From: a virus
Direction: 5' to 3' (one strand)
DNA: 42,347 bases
IMG/VR virus record: IMGVR_UViG_3300028383_000093
Coordinates: 1-42,347 of that record
Shown: piece after piece, positions 29,771 to 37,992 of the stretch
Layout: each line of letters begins with the position of its first letter
Numbering within the stretch: position 1 is the stretch's first letter
The notes under the pieces: generated by a model
Told to the model about the DNA's origin: nothing
What the model saw: only the letters and a program-made list of their open reading frames with translations
Databases searched by the model: none
Made by a program: the position numbers and the translations under genes

Positions 29771-31504
29771 TTACCCAGTAACCTCAGAGAATTCGACGCC
29801 CGTGCGAACGGCCACGAAACTCAGCGTAATAAAGTTGATTGACCGGGCTGGCTTGATGTAGATATCAGCAACAAACCGGTTAGTATCAATAACCTCGGGG
29901 GTGTTGTTCGTATCGTCACACACGACCAAGAAATCGGTCATGCCGCGACGACCCTGAACATTCCGGAGGAACGGCTCGACCAGATTCCGGAACTGCGCCC
30001 GAGTAAACTCGTCGTTAAGCTCGAACAACTGGAACTTCGCCGCCGTGGCGATTGCCTTCTCCAGTGTGATGAACAGGCGACGAACATTGATACGATCAAA
30101 CGCCGATGGACGTGACAGGGCAGTCTTGTCGCCATACAGCACTGTACCCTCGCCGGGGAACGAAACAATCGGATTGACTCGTGCCTTGTACAGGGAATCG
30201 CGCTGTGCCTGCTTCGGATTATGGGCGATCTTAGTGACGCCACGAAGCTGGCCACGGTTAAATCCTGCCGGTGAGAACCACGGATCGGCCACGTTGTCTG
30301 TAAAGGCACAGAGGCCCGCAACAGCACCAGCCGCATTGATCCAGCGGAACTTGTCGTTGTACTTGTCGTACACATACACGGCAGACGAATCGAGTACTGC
30401 GTATGAAGTTGACCCGATCGTATTTGCCCAACTGATAACGTCAGCATTCGCCGATACGTTGTTGATCGTGCGACCACTTGACGGTGAAAGGAACACAACA
30501 ACATCACGCCGCTGTTCGGCCAGTGCCACAAGCTGCGTTGCGATGTTCTCGTCATCACCTTCCGGGAGATCCGGGCCAATGATCAGGTTTACGTCGACGG
30601 TTTCTGAGTCGGCAAACAGATCGTACGAATCAACCAGATCGTCGAAAGAGGCAAGATTGCCACCGTCCGAACCACCGGCAAGATCGTAGTCAACAACCGT
30701 ATCAACGGTACTGAACTCAAAACCATCCGACACGGCAACCAGATCCTCGGTATCGTTACTGTTGGTACCAATCTCCGGGAAGTTAGTGGTGTCGAGTTCG
30801 CCGATCCAGATGTATGCCGACTGATCGTTGATCACGTCGCGGTAGTAGTTATTCGAGCCATCGGCCTTACGGGCATTGGATGCCTGTGACAGACCCGCAA
30901 AGGTTTCGAGAAGCGTGCCCTCAGAGCCAGTCAGCTTCCCGTCCTTGTCGTACACCACGACATGAAGCTCGTCACCTGAGATTGAACGCTCGGCAGCAAA
31001 CTCGGTGGTCGACGGGACAAAGTCAAACTGATCCTGAAAGTCCGGGTCCAACGCATCAAAAGATGCCTCATTGGTCACGAACTTGACAGCGATCGAATTA
31101 CCGAGAGCACCCGGATACTTGGCAATAACCTCATCACCGGCCTCAAAGGTCGCGGTCTCAAAGGTGTCCGAGTTCTCGACCAGCGTGCCAGTCCCGCCAG
31201 CATTCGCGTTGGCAAGGAGACTTGCATCTGGATCCTGTGGATCGGCAATGTTAGTGCGGACTACGCGCAGATCACTTGCATACTGCAAGAACTGCGTAGC
31301 CGAAAGGAAAAATTTGTAGTTGGCGTCATTCGGTTCGCCAAATCGATCAACCAACTGTTTCTCAGAACCAACCTGAACGATCTGATTGACAGGCCCCCAT
31401 ACAAAGGAGCCAGCGATCGCGCCGATTGAAGTTGAAACAGCCGGAACCACATTGGTAAGATCGACCTCGCGGACCTGTACGCCCGGTGATACCTGAAAAG
31501 CCAT
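29771..31504 (-). CDS. 18: Tail sheath protein gp18
   Basis: 577 residues (T4 659). Starts MAFQVSPGVQVREVDLTNVV like other sheath proteins; the conserved C-terminal sheath core includes GTVLYGDKTALSRPSAFDRI, NVRRLFITLEKAIATAAKFQ and the region FRNLVEPFLRNVQGRRGMTD. Contracts on infection. A late promoter is 68 bases upstream. Confidence 0.97.
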   Translation of the reverse strand: MAFQVSPGVQVREVDLTNVVPAVSTSIGAIAGSFVWGPVNQIVQVGSEKQLVDRFGEPNDANYKFFLSATQFLQYASDLRVVRTNIADPQDPDASLLANANAGGTGTLVENSDTFETATFEAGDEVIAKYPGALGNSIAVKFVTNEASFDALDPDFQDQFDFVPSTTEFAAERSISGDELHVVVYDKDGKLTGSEGTLLETFAGLSQASNARKADGSNNYYRDVINDQSAYIWIGELDTTNFPEIGTNSNDTEDLVAVSDGFEFSTVDTVVDYDLAGGSDGGNLASFDDLVDSYDLFADSETVDVNLIIGPDLPEGDDENIATQLVALAEQRRDVVVFLSPSSGRTINNVSANADVISWANTIGSTSYAVLDSSAVYVYDKYNDKFRWINAAGAVAGLCAFTDNVADPWFSPAGFNRGQLRGVTKIAHNPKQAQRDSLYKARVNPIVSFPGEGTVLYGDKTALSRPSAFDRINVRRLFITLEKAIATAAKFQLFELNDEFTRAQFRNLVEPFLRNVQGRRGMTDFLVVCDDTNNTPEVIDTNRFVADIYIKPARSINFITLSFVAVRTGVEFSEVTG

Positions 31505-31571
31505 ACCTGTGTTCCTCTTCTACTCAGTGGACTAATGTGAATGATTCATTATACGGTGGAATTCATACTGT

Positions 31572-31579
31572 TATTTATA
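31572..31579 (-). promoter_or_regulatory. T4-type late promoter (TATAAATA) for gp18-gp19
   Basis: Exact TATAAATA in a palindromic stretch (TTATTTATAAATAA), so the box reads on both strands; only the minus strand has a gene in front of it. Confidence 0.75.
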
Positions 31580-31615
31580 AATAAGGGAATCTTGGGGGTA
31601 CGGGTAACAATGTAT

Positions 31616-33016
31616 TTAGTGAAAGATGCCAAAGTCAGGCGTATCATCTGATACCCATACATCACCGTCGATCACTTCGTACCGATTATCAAGGCCATTA
31701 TCGATTTCACCGAACGGAAGAACATCGTCCTCGATCATTTTCATCTGCTCTTCGTACATCATCTTCTTGACATCGATATCGGTAAACTCGGCGAACATCT
31801 GAGTTGTTGCAAACCATGCAAATAGTACAAGGTTCATGACCAAATCATCATGGTTTCCATCAGCCGCTTCGTACGAAGACCCACGTGCAACGAATGTCGA
31901 CAACTCGATGATCGTCGGCGAGTCCCGCACCCATAACTGACCTTCCTCGATCAGATCCTTGAGGTTCGAGACACCAATTCGTTTGACCTTCTTGTCCATA
32001 TACACTCCGATGCCAGTCGACTTGATTGCCGACTCGACAAACACGTTTTCATACTCCAGTTCATAGTACAGGCCATTACACACCACCGAACCCTGATCGT
32101 TGTTCTCGATAACAACATATGCATCATTGTACGTGCGGGCATACTTGTAGATGATATCGGGGAACAGGAGCGGGGATATCATACTGTCCTGATACACGGC
32201 CACCTGTTTGAATGGCTTGGACGTGATATCGATGATCGTAAAGGTCGAGAAGTCTTTCCCGCGCCCTTTACACACGTCGACAAACATCATGTAATTGGCA
32301 TCAGGGTCTGGTCGCTCGTACACCCGAACCGAGTCCTGCTGGTAGATCGGATTCTCGGAGTGAAGACCAAGGAGTTTGTCTGCCGAGATCAGGGTGTCGG
32401 ACGTGCCGATAAACTCGTTAGAGAACTCCTGCCGGAACTGCATCTCCGAGGTATTGGCAATTGTCTGTCGCTTCCACTCTTCGTCACGACCCGGTACGTC
32501 CCACCAGTCGATACGAAACGGCTTGTACTCATTTGTCCCCTGTACGGCACCTTCCCAAATCTTGTGGAACAGGTTGCCGACACCGTTGGCCGTCGAGGTA
32601 ATGATGACCTTGGAATTGGCACCCGACGAAATGACCGGGTATGTCGAGGTATAGAATTCCTCGGCCCGGTTCACGAACGCAAACTCATCCAAGAAAATGA
32701 GGTCGCAATTATGGCTAATGACACCATTAGTCATGTACGAATGAGTGTCATTTACATTAAAGGCATCGTATACATCAATGCCATTTTCATAATCCAACTC
32801 TTGTATTGCTGTTATTTTTTGATCGGGGTATAAAGAATCTGATTGCGAAAGTTTTTTGCCTTCCTTGAACACACCATCGACAGTCATAAACCGGTGATCT
32901 TCAGTGCAATCGATTGATCCACCACCCGATAAAAATACGCGCAAAAGCGTACCCACCTTTCCTTGGTGAATAAACCCTTCAAAGTTTTTGAATCCTTTTT
33001 CGGTAAGTATTTCCAT
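31616..33016 (-). CDS. 17: Split intein C-part fused to terminase large subunit C-terminal part (gp17C)
   Basis: 466 residues. Residues 1-103 are the C-part of a split intein (MEILTEKGFKNFEGFIHQGK ... block B IDCTEDHRFMTV ... blocks F/G YDAFNVNDTHSYMTNGVISH then N103). Cys104 is the splicing nucleophile and starts the terminase part with Walker B (CDLIFLDEFAFV), ATPase coupling motif (VIITSTANGVG), and the RNase H-like nuclease: MMFVDVCKGRGKD, YVVIENNDQGSVV and NHDDLVMNLVLFAW. Spliced with the 169-residue N-extein this gives a 532-residue gp17. It starts 5 bases after the stop of the N-part gene with its own AAAGG site. Confidence 0.94.
   Translation of the reverse strand: MEILTEKGFKNFEGFIHQGKVGTLLRVFLSGGGSIDCTEDHRFMTVDGVFKEGKKLSQSDSLYPDQKITAIQELDYENGIDVYDAFNVNDTHSYMTNGVISHNCDLIFLDEFAFVNRAEEFYTSTYPVISSGANSKVIITSTANGVGNLFHKIWEGAVQGTNEYKPFRIDWWDVPGRDEEWKRQTIANTSEMQFRQEFSNEFIGTSDTLISADKLLGLHSENPIYQQDSVRVYERPDPDANYMMFVDVCKGRGKDFSTFTIIDITSKPFKQVAVYQDSMISPLLFPDIIYKYARTYNDAYVVIENNDQGSVVCNGLYYELEYENVFVESAIKSTGIGVYMDKKVKRIGVSNLKDLIEEGQLWVRDSPTIIELSTFVARGSSYEAADGNHDDLVMNLVLFAWFATTQMFAEFTDIDVKKMMYEEQMKMIEDDVLPFGEIDNGLDNRYEVIDGDVWVSDDTPDFGIFH
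32708..33016 (-). mobile_element. C-part (103 residues) of the atypical split gp17 intein
   Basis: Contains block B, F and G; only block A is missing and lies on the other gene. This early break resembles the AceL-TerL intein from an Antarctic lake metagenome, which also sits in a phage terminase and has an N-part of about 25 residues and a C-part of about 104. Confidence 0.9.
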
Positions 33017-33021
33017 TAGGG

Positions 33022-34071
33022 CTAACCTTTAAGAAACCCACGTACCCAACCGTCTGGAATGCTGTCGTCTTTATTGATCAGCCTCTTTTCTTTTGTTGCC
33101 GGGTTATGAATGTATATTTTACCTTTGTTTTTTGCGGGTTTACCCTTTTTGGCCTGTGACATTTTACTCTTCGCATCATCAGACCGCTTCATCCCGCGAT
33201 GCTTTTCGGCAGTTTTCCTAATCTTCTCAGGATTTCGATTGATCTTGTCGACCCACTCTTCGCTCTTTTTCCGACCTTTAAGCGAATTACTCCGCTTCTC
33301 TCTAGCTTCCGGGCCGTGTGTTTTGTTGTACCATGCCTGATATTCTTCTTCATTCATTGAGTCAAACATCTGTCGCTTTGATTGACTAATTTTCTTTCCC
33401 ACTTCAGGGGGAACAATTTTGCCTTTATTTGACTCACTGATCAAATTCTTAGTTTCTTCCGAATGCTTACGGGCTTTAAGACTTTCTATAAAAACCCTGC
33501 GTTTTTCCTTATCCTGCCACATTGCTTTAGTGGCCAATGAAATTCGCCGTTTAGACTCTTCTGTATGAACACTTTTTCCGGTATTGTTCCGAGAAATTTT
33601 TTCACGCGTTTCTTTTGTGTGAGTCTTTCCGTAAAAGCCGTTGTTTTCTCCGTAAAGAATACACGCGCCGCCGCCAATAGCGACGTTGTAGGTGTCTCTT
33701 CTACCGACGTATTCTTCATTAACTAGTTCTTTTTCAAGGGCAAGAGCATCCTCTTTACAATCAAAAACCGCAATGATTTCGCGTTCAAAATTTTCAGGAC
33801 CATGTGCCTCTACAGCCCTTTTTAACAGTTTCCCTGATCCAAGATACCCGTCATCGATATTATCCGTTTGATGGAAACCAATGTATTCTTTTCCGTTAAT
33901 CAGATTCTGGGTTCGGTATACAATATTATATTTTTTATTTTTGCCCATGGTCAGTTTATCCTCGATGAGTTTGCTTTTATTATTATATAGTATTTGGGCA
34001 ATTTCTACAGTAGTATAGTATACGTCTCCGTTGTCTAAAGACACACACACTTTGGTGTAATCTGGAACACA
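33022..34071 (-). mobile_element. Intein N-part with in-frame GIY-YIG homing endonuclease
   Basis: From Cys170 of the frame to the stop. IntN is at most 41 residues (34071 to about 33949); the endonuclease is 33022-33948 (308 residues). The whole stretch is A+T-rich against the terminase sequence. Confidence 0.88.
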
Positions 34072-34578
34072 AGACTCGCCACGAACCGACGAAGACGAAG
34101 TCGCTGCCGCAAAAACTTTGGAGTTATTCGAGAACTTAATAGACCCTTTGTTCAGGACCTTGCAGCCGGGTTGGAGAAAGAACGGAAGATTCTCAAGGGC
34201 CAGTGTCAGTCGCCCGAGCATCTCCCGTGCAGTAGACCCTTTGTTCGCAAGTACTGCGATGTTTTTGTCGGGGTGGAATATCGCAAACCACAAGATCCAG
34301 ACGACCGAGGAGATTGACTTACCCGATTGCCGACACGCCAGTACTACCGAAAACCGATTTTCGGTAAAATGATCGAACATATCCTCCTGATACGGGTACA
34401 AGTCAAAACTCGTGAGACCTTCGTCAAGTGATATGACCTTGACATAGTTCTTGGCAAAGTACTTGGGGTCACTCATGCACTTGCGGTATTCGTCAACCTT
34501 ATGCGGTGTCCATTCTTCCTCGACACCGTCTCGCTTGACCTGCGGATTCCCAAGGTATGATCGTTTATCTGTCGTCAT
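33022..34578 (-). CDS. 17: Terminase large subunit N-terminal part (gp17N) + split intein N-part + GIY-YIG endonuclease
   Basis: 518 residues in one frame. Residues 1-169: terminase ATPase with Walker A ACRQSGKSISSVVWIL, ending SSSVRGES as in T4 (AIRGNS before Walker B). Residues 170-210: intein block A beginning CVPDYTKVCVSLDNGDVYYT. Residues 211-518: GIY-YIG homing endonuclease (MGKNKKYNIVYRTQN, KEYIGF, YLGSGKLLKRA) with NUMOD3-type DNA-binding repeats (GKTHTKETREKISRNNTGKS) and a basic tail. The endonuclease also has its own ATG at 33948 with GAGG 11 bases upstream. The frame overlaps gp16 by 14 bases. The terminase part alone is incomplete. Confidence 0.93.
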   Translation of the reverse strand: MTTDKRSYLGNPQVKRDGVEEEWTPHKVDEYRKCMSDPKYFAKNYVKVISLDEGLTSFDLYPYQEDMFDHFTENRFSVVLACRQSGKSISSVVWILWFAIFHPDKNIAVLANKGSTAREMLGRLTLALENLPFFLQPGCKVLNKGSIKFSNNSKVFAAATSSSSVRGESCVPDYTKVCVSLDNGDVYYTTVEIAQILYNNKSKLIEDKLTMGKNKKYNIVYRTQNLINGKEYIGFHQTDNIDDGYLGSGKLLKRAVEAHGPENFEREIIAVFDCKEDALALEKELVNEEYVGRRDTYNVAIGGGACILYGENNGFYGKTHTKETREKISRNNTGKSVHTEESKRRISLATKAMWQDKEKRRVFIESLKARKHSEETKNLISESNKGKIVPPEVGKKISQSKRQMFDSMNEEEYQAWYNKTHGPEAREKRSNSLKGRKKSEEWVDKINRNPEKIRKTAEKHRGMKRSDDAKSKMSQAKKGKPAKNKGKIYIHNPATKEKRLINKDDSIPDGWVRGFLKG

Positions 34579-34990
34579 CGGTGCCGTCAGTATCGCCGGA
34601 TGATGATGCCGGTGTCACGTCTTTCTCTTGTGCAAGCATTCTCTGGAGTTCGGTCGTCGAACCGACATACACGTTGTTCTGAGTCATGCTGGCCGGGTCC
34701 GGTGCCGTCGACTGGTCGGACAGGCGCACTTCATTTTTCTTCTTCTGAAGATCCATGAGCCGGTCAGTGATCTCGGCATTCTGTTTGAGCATGTTCGACA
34801 GAATCTCAAAAGCCCGAGGATGCTCGGACTCTCTCGCCAGATCGAGCATCAGTTCGATCGCCTCATCACCCTTTTCGGCCAGATTGTAGTATTTCCCCCG
34901 AGCATACTCATAGTCATCCTGAATATCCTTCGTTGGATCTACAAGCGCCTTGTTGGGGTCGCCGCCGTCGCTATTAGTATTATCACTCAT
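34565..34990 (-). CDS. 16: Terminase small subunit gp16
   Basis: 141 residues from ATG 34990, overlapping the gp15 stop by 8 bases. DIQDDYEYARGKYYNLAEKG followed by DEAIELMLDLARESEHPRAF and EILSNMLKQNAEITDRLMDL is the gp16 helical core; a disordered acidic Ser/Asp tail follows. T4 gp16 is 164 residues. Oligomer that controls gp17 on DNA for packaging. Confidence 0.93.
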   Translation of the reverse strand: MSDNTNSDGGDPNKALVDPTKDIQDDYEYARGKYYNLAEKGDEAIELMLDLARESEHPRAFEILSNMLKQNAEITDRLMDLQKKKNEVRLSDQSTAPDPASMTQNNVYVGSTTELQRMLAQEKDVTPASSSGDTDGTDDDR

Positions 34991-35987
34991 TACTGTTCGG
35001 TGTACTCCATATTGGCTGTACGCTCTGGATGATGAACGATCCGCCCGACTCGGTGCTACTGACCGTCTCTCCGACCTCGAACCGCTCATCCGGATTCTGA
35101 ACCGTCAGTTCTCCCGACTCGGCATCAGTACTTGCAATACCAACTGCCCCCGAGATATTACCCCTTACGTGGTCGGACTGTGAGATAACCCCCGAGAGTG
35201 AGTCATACGACAAGGTTACCGATTCGTACAGTTTTGGATCATACGTCGCCTCGATCGAGTAATCCGAATCCTCCGAGGCATCCGGGGGGATGATCTTGAG
35301 CCTCTGCTGAAAGTACGGGTTCTCTTCCGATGTACTGTCGATGTCCGAAACATTCACGAGTGTCTGTCGAATCACCGACGAATCATCTGACAGCGGTCCA
35401 TAGTACTTGACCCGCGTCTCAAAAGTGAGTGTGTAGATCAGAGAACGTCGAGTCTCAAAGTCCCCCTCATAATCATCGGACAGGTTCACGGAGTTGAGGA
35501 CAAACGGCATATCGGACTTGAAGTTATTGTCGACCTCATGAACCGTGACCGTGTACTCGGGCTGAAAGTACGGGAGAATCTGCTCTAGGATCTGAAGCGC
35601 ATCGTCTTGGTGCTTTGAGATGATATTCAGTTCAAATCCAAGGCGGTATGTCGATGGGTAGAACATCGTTTTTCTTGACCCGACCGAATCGCCGGGGAGT
35701 GTGTACTGGGTCCCCCGAGTAAGGCGCGTCGACTCATCATACTCGATCGACGTAATCTCAAATGCCATGCGAGGCAACTTGATCGCAAGGCGCGGATCGT
35801 TCAGGTTCTCTTCCTGTCGAATCCGAGACAGGAATTTCTGCCGAGGTCCATACGACAGCGGTACCTTGATCTGGCGAAGCGCGGCCCCCGAACCATCCCG
35901 CTTGACCACCCGGATATCATTAAAGAGGGTGCCAAACACCGATACGGCCCGCCGTGTATGCTCATGGTAAAAATACTGCGAAAACAA
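34983..35987 (-). CDS. 15: Tail sheath stabiliser/terminator gp15
   Basis: 334 residues, starting at TTG directly after the gp14 stop, with GAGGAG 6 bases upstream. MFSQYFYHEHTRRAVSVFGT aligns with T4 gp15 (MFGYFYNSSFRRYATLMGD), so this rare start is well supported. Further match: KVPLSYGPRQKFLSRIRQE and LPRMAFEITSIEYDESTRL. Caps the tail and joins it to the neck. C-terminal acidic/Ser region is longer than in T4 (272). Confidence 0.93.
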   Translation of the reverse strand: MFSQYFYHEHTRRAVSVFGTLFNDIRVVKRDGSGAALRQIKVPLSYGPRQKFLSRIRQEENLNDPRLAIKLPRMAFEITSIEYDESTRLTRGTQYTLPGDSVGSRKTMFYPSTYRLGFELNIISKHQDDALQILEQILPYFQPEYTVTVHEVDNNFKSDMPFVLNSVNLSDDYEGDFETRRSLIYTLTFETRVKYYGPLSDDSSVIRQTLVNVSDIDSTSEENPYFQQRLKIIPPDASEDSDYSIEATYDPKLYESVTLSYDSLSGVISQSDHVRGNISGAVGIASTDAESGELTVQNPDERFEVGETVSSTESGGSFIIQSVQPIWSTPNSNE

Positions 35988-36941
35988 TTACTGCTCCTCT
36001 CGCGGATCACCGAATGGATTTTGCTCCGAAAAATCAAGGATACTATCTGACTGAATCTCATACTCAGTGTTATCGGCAAACTCATCCAGATCCTCGGGGA
36101 TAAACTGGTTGTCCGGGTCCGACAGATCATATGTCTTGACGAACGTCCAGTCACTCATCGAATCGTCTTCGGCGCGGTAGATAGGCCCGTATGCAGGATC
36201 AAACTGTACGATTTCCCCGTCAGACCCCGTGACACCGACAAGTGCCAGATTTGCCGTCCGCTCAAGCCCTGCCTCGGGATCAAGCTTCTGGGTCTCGACA
36301 AAATCGGCAACCTCACCGGTCACGGTCGTTTGGCCGTCGATCTGCTGGTACACAAACTCACCGGCCCGGAATCCTACTGACCCAGAAGACAGTTCGATCA
36401 CTTCCCGTGAACCGTGCTCTCGCTCAAACTGATTGATTGCCTCGAACGGCGTATTGATCAGTTCGGACGAGTACTCGAACAGTTCACAATTAATCTCATA
36501 GATCGGCAGATCGTTCAGCCGGTAGAACGGCTGCTCATGCTCGACAAACTTGATCTGGAACAGCGAGTTCGCAAGAGGGAGGTAAATCAGGTCACCCTCG
36601 CGGGGACGCTCAACCTGTACGGCATTCTGGTCGATCTCGACTAACCGCCGGAATCGCCGTTTCGCGACGATAAAGGTAGCCTGATCTCGAATCTCGATAC
36701 CAAACTTCGAGAGCAGTGTCCCCTCGCCCTCAAACCCATCGGTATTGGCAATGTACATCTCGACGGCATACGCTTCCGTGAACTGAGAGTAATCCTCATT
36801 CAGGATTTCGTCGGTCGTGATCTTCTCACGGGGGATATACATCACATCTTGCCCGTACATCTGAAGGGCTTCGATGATAATATCCTCGTACAGATTTTGT
36901 TCAGACCGTACTGCCGGAGAAAAGAATACGTTCGTGGGCAT
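35988..36941 (-). CDS. 14: Neck protein gp14
   Basis: 317 residues (T4 256). YEDIIIEALQMYGQDVMYIP, EKITTDEILNEDYSQFTEAY and GEGTLLSKFGIEIRDQATFI parallel T4 gp14 (ESIQMRGVECYYVPRE, SKFGMQVQDEVTL). Builds the neck with gp13 after DNA packaging. C-terminal part is more variable and acidic. Confidence 0.92.
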   Translation of the reverse strand: MPTNVFFSPAVRSEQNLYEDIIIEALQMYGQDVMYIPREKITTDEILNEDYSQFTEAYAVEMYIANTDGFEGEGTLLSKFGIEIRDQATFIVAKRRFRRLVEIDQNAVQVERPREGDLIYLPLANSLFQIKFVEHEQPFYRLNDLPIYEINCELFEYSSELINTPFEAINQFEREHGSREVIELSSGSVGFRAGEFVYQQIDGQTTVTGEVADFVETQKLDPEAGLERTANLALVGVTGSDGEIVQFDPAYGPIYRAEDDSMSDWTFVKTYDLSDPDNQFIPEDLDEFADNTEYEIQSDSILDFSEQNPFGDPREEQ

Positions 36942-36951
36942 ATGCGATTAA

Positions 36952-37695
36952 CTACCCTACAAAAAAGTCGGGGGGCATCGAGTAGTTGGTCTGCATCTCT
37001 TCTTCGATTCTCTGGATCTCCTCGATTGCCTCATCATACATCTGCTGACCGTTCATCGTGACGCCACCGGGAAGTTCCATCCCCTCGAACTTCTTGAGGT
37101 TGATCCCCCACTGCCGCTTGATCAGGGCCGTGAGGTACCGCTTGACGAATATATCGTTGTACACATCAGAGTTCTGCTGTGGATCTACGATCCGGTACCC
37201 TTCGACGACCACATAATCACCGACATTCAGGTACCGGTTCCAGTCGATATTCAGTTTCAGCCGATTGAGATGGCGATTAAACTCGACCTGTGGTGTCCCG
37301 TTGATGATCATGTTAAGCGTTTCGATGTACTGCTGGACATGCGTGTAATTGGCCAGCGTCCCGGCAAACCCAAGATTGTACATATCATTCAGGGCCATTT
37401 GATACCGTGCATCGAACATGTTGATCGATGAGTTCTCGTACGTAAACGGGAGGACCCGCACGACAAAGAGCATTGCATCCGGGATATCGATATACTCATT
37501 GTCGACATCCCCCTGAGTCAGTTGGTGCTTAAAGTAATCGTGGACCACGCCGTCTGAGTGGTACTCCTGATAGAACTGGAGCGCCTCATCGACCCGATCC
37601 TCGATCTGATCCTCATCTACATTGATTTCGAGTACAGGAGAACCGAGGTTCCGCAGACAGTAGTTAATCAAGGATTGCCGCGTGTTTGGTATCAT
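36952..37695 (-). CDS. 13: Neck protein gp13
   Basis: 247 residues. RQSLINYCLRNLGSPVLEIN and VDEDQIEDRVDEALQFYQEY are the gp13 signature in marine T4-like phages; a YVVVEGYRIVDPQQNSDVYN segment follows. T4 gp13 is 309, so this is a short form as usual in this group. Coupled to the upstream gene by TAATG. Confidence 0.92.
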   Translation of the reverse strand: MIPNTRQSLINYCLRNLGSPVLEINVDEDQIEDRVDEALQFYQEYHSDGVVHDYFKHQLTQGDVDNEYIDIPDAMLFVVRVLPFTYENSSINMFDARYQMALNDMYNLGFAGTLANYTHVQQYIETLNMIINGTPQVEFNRHLNRLKLNIDWNRYLNVGDYVVVEGYRIVDPQQNSDVYNDIFVKRYLTALIKRQWGINLKKFEGMELPGGVTMNGQQMYDEAIEEIQRIEEEMQTNYSMPPDFFVG

Positions 37696-37988
37696 TACAG
37701 GTCATACCCCTTGTAGAAAATCCCGTCCATCTTACTCGGCGTAATTCCCATCTGTTTGGTCATCTTGACAAACCAGTCGGCATACCGGTACACTTTCTCG
37801 CCGTACTGCCATTCGATTTCGGCAACCGACCGATCAGAGTCAGGGAGTGTGGCAATCGCCGCATCAACATCTCCCAAGATCCCCGCGTCATTAAACGCCA
37901 GCCGGATCTGACGCATCGTCAGGGGCTTTCGCTTGAGGTGATACTTCTTGATACCCTTTTCGATTTCTTTCTGTGTCTTCTTGGCCAT
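37695..37988 (-). CDS. Hypothetical protein (97 aa) before gp13
   Basis: MAKKTQKEIEKGIKKYHLKR, KPLTMRQIRLAFNDAGILGD and VAEIEWQYGEKVYRYADWFV. Basic N-terminus, helical. It sits between the adhesin-like gene and gp13, overlapping gp13 by TAATG. Small tail/neck or fibre-assembly role possible by position only. Confidence 0.72.
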   Translation of the reverse strand: MAKKTQKEIEKGIKKYHLKRKPLTMRQIRLAFNDAGILGDVDAAIATLPDSDRSVAEIEWQYGEKVYRYADWFVKMTKQMGITPSKMDGIFYKGYDL

Positions 37989-37992
37989 TCTA

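Noticed and set aside
31576-31583. TATAAATA on the plus strand at the gp18 promoter
   Set aside because: Result of a palindrome; no plus-strand gene follows.
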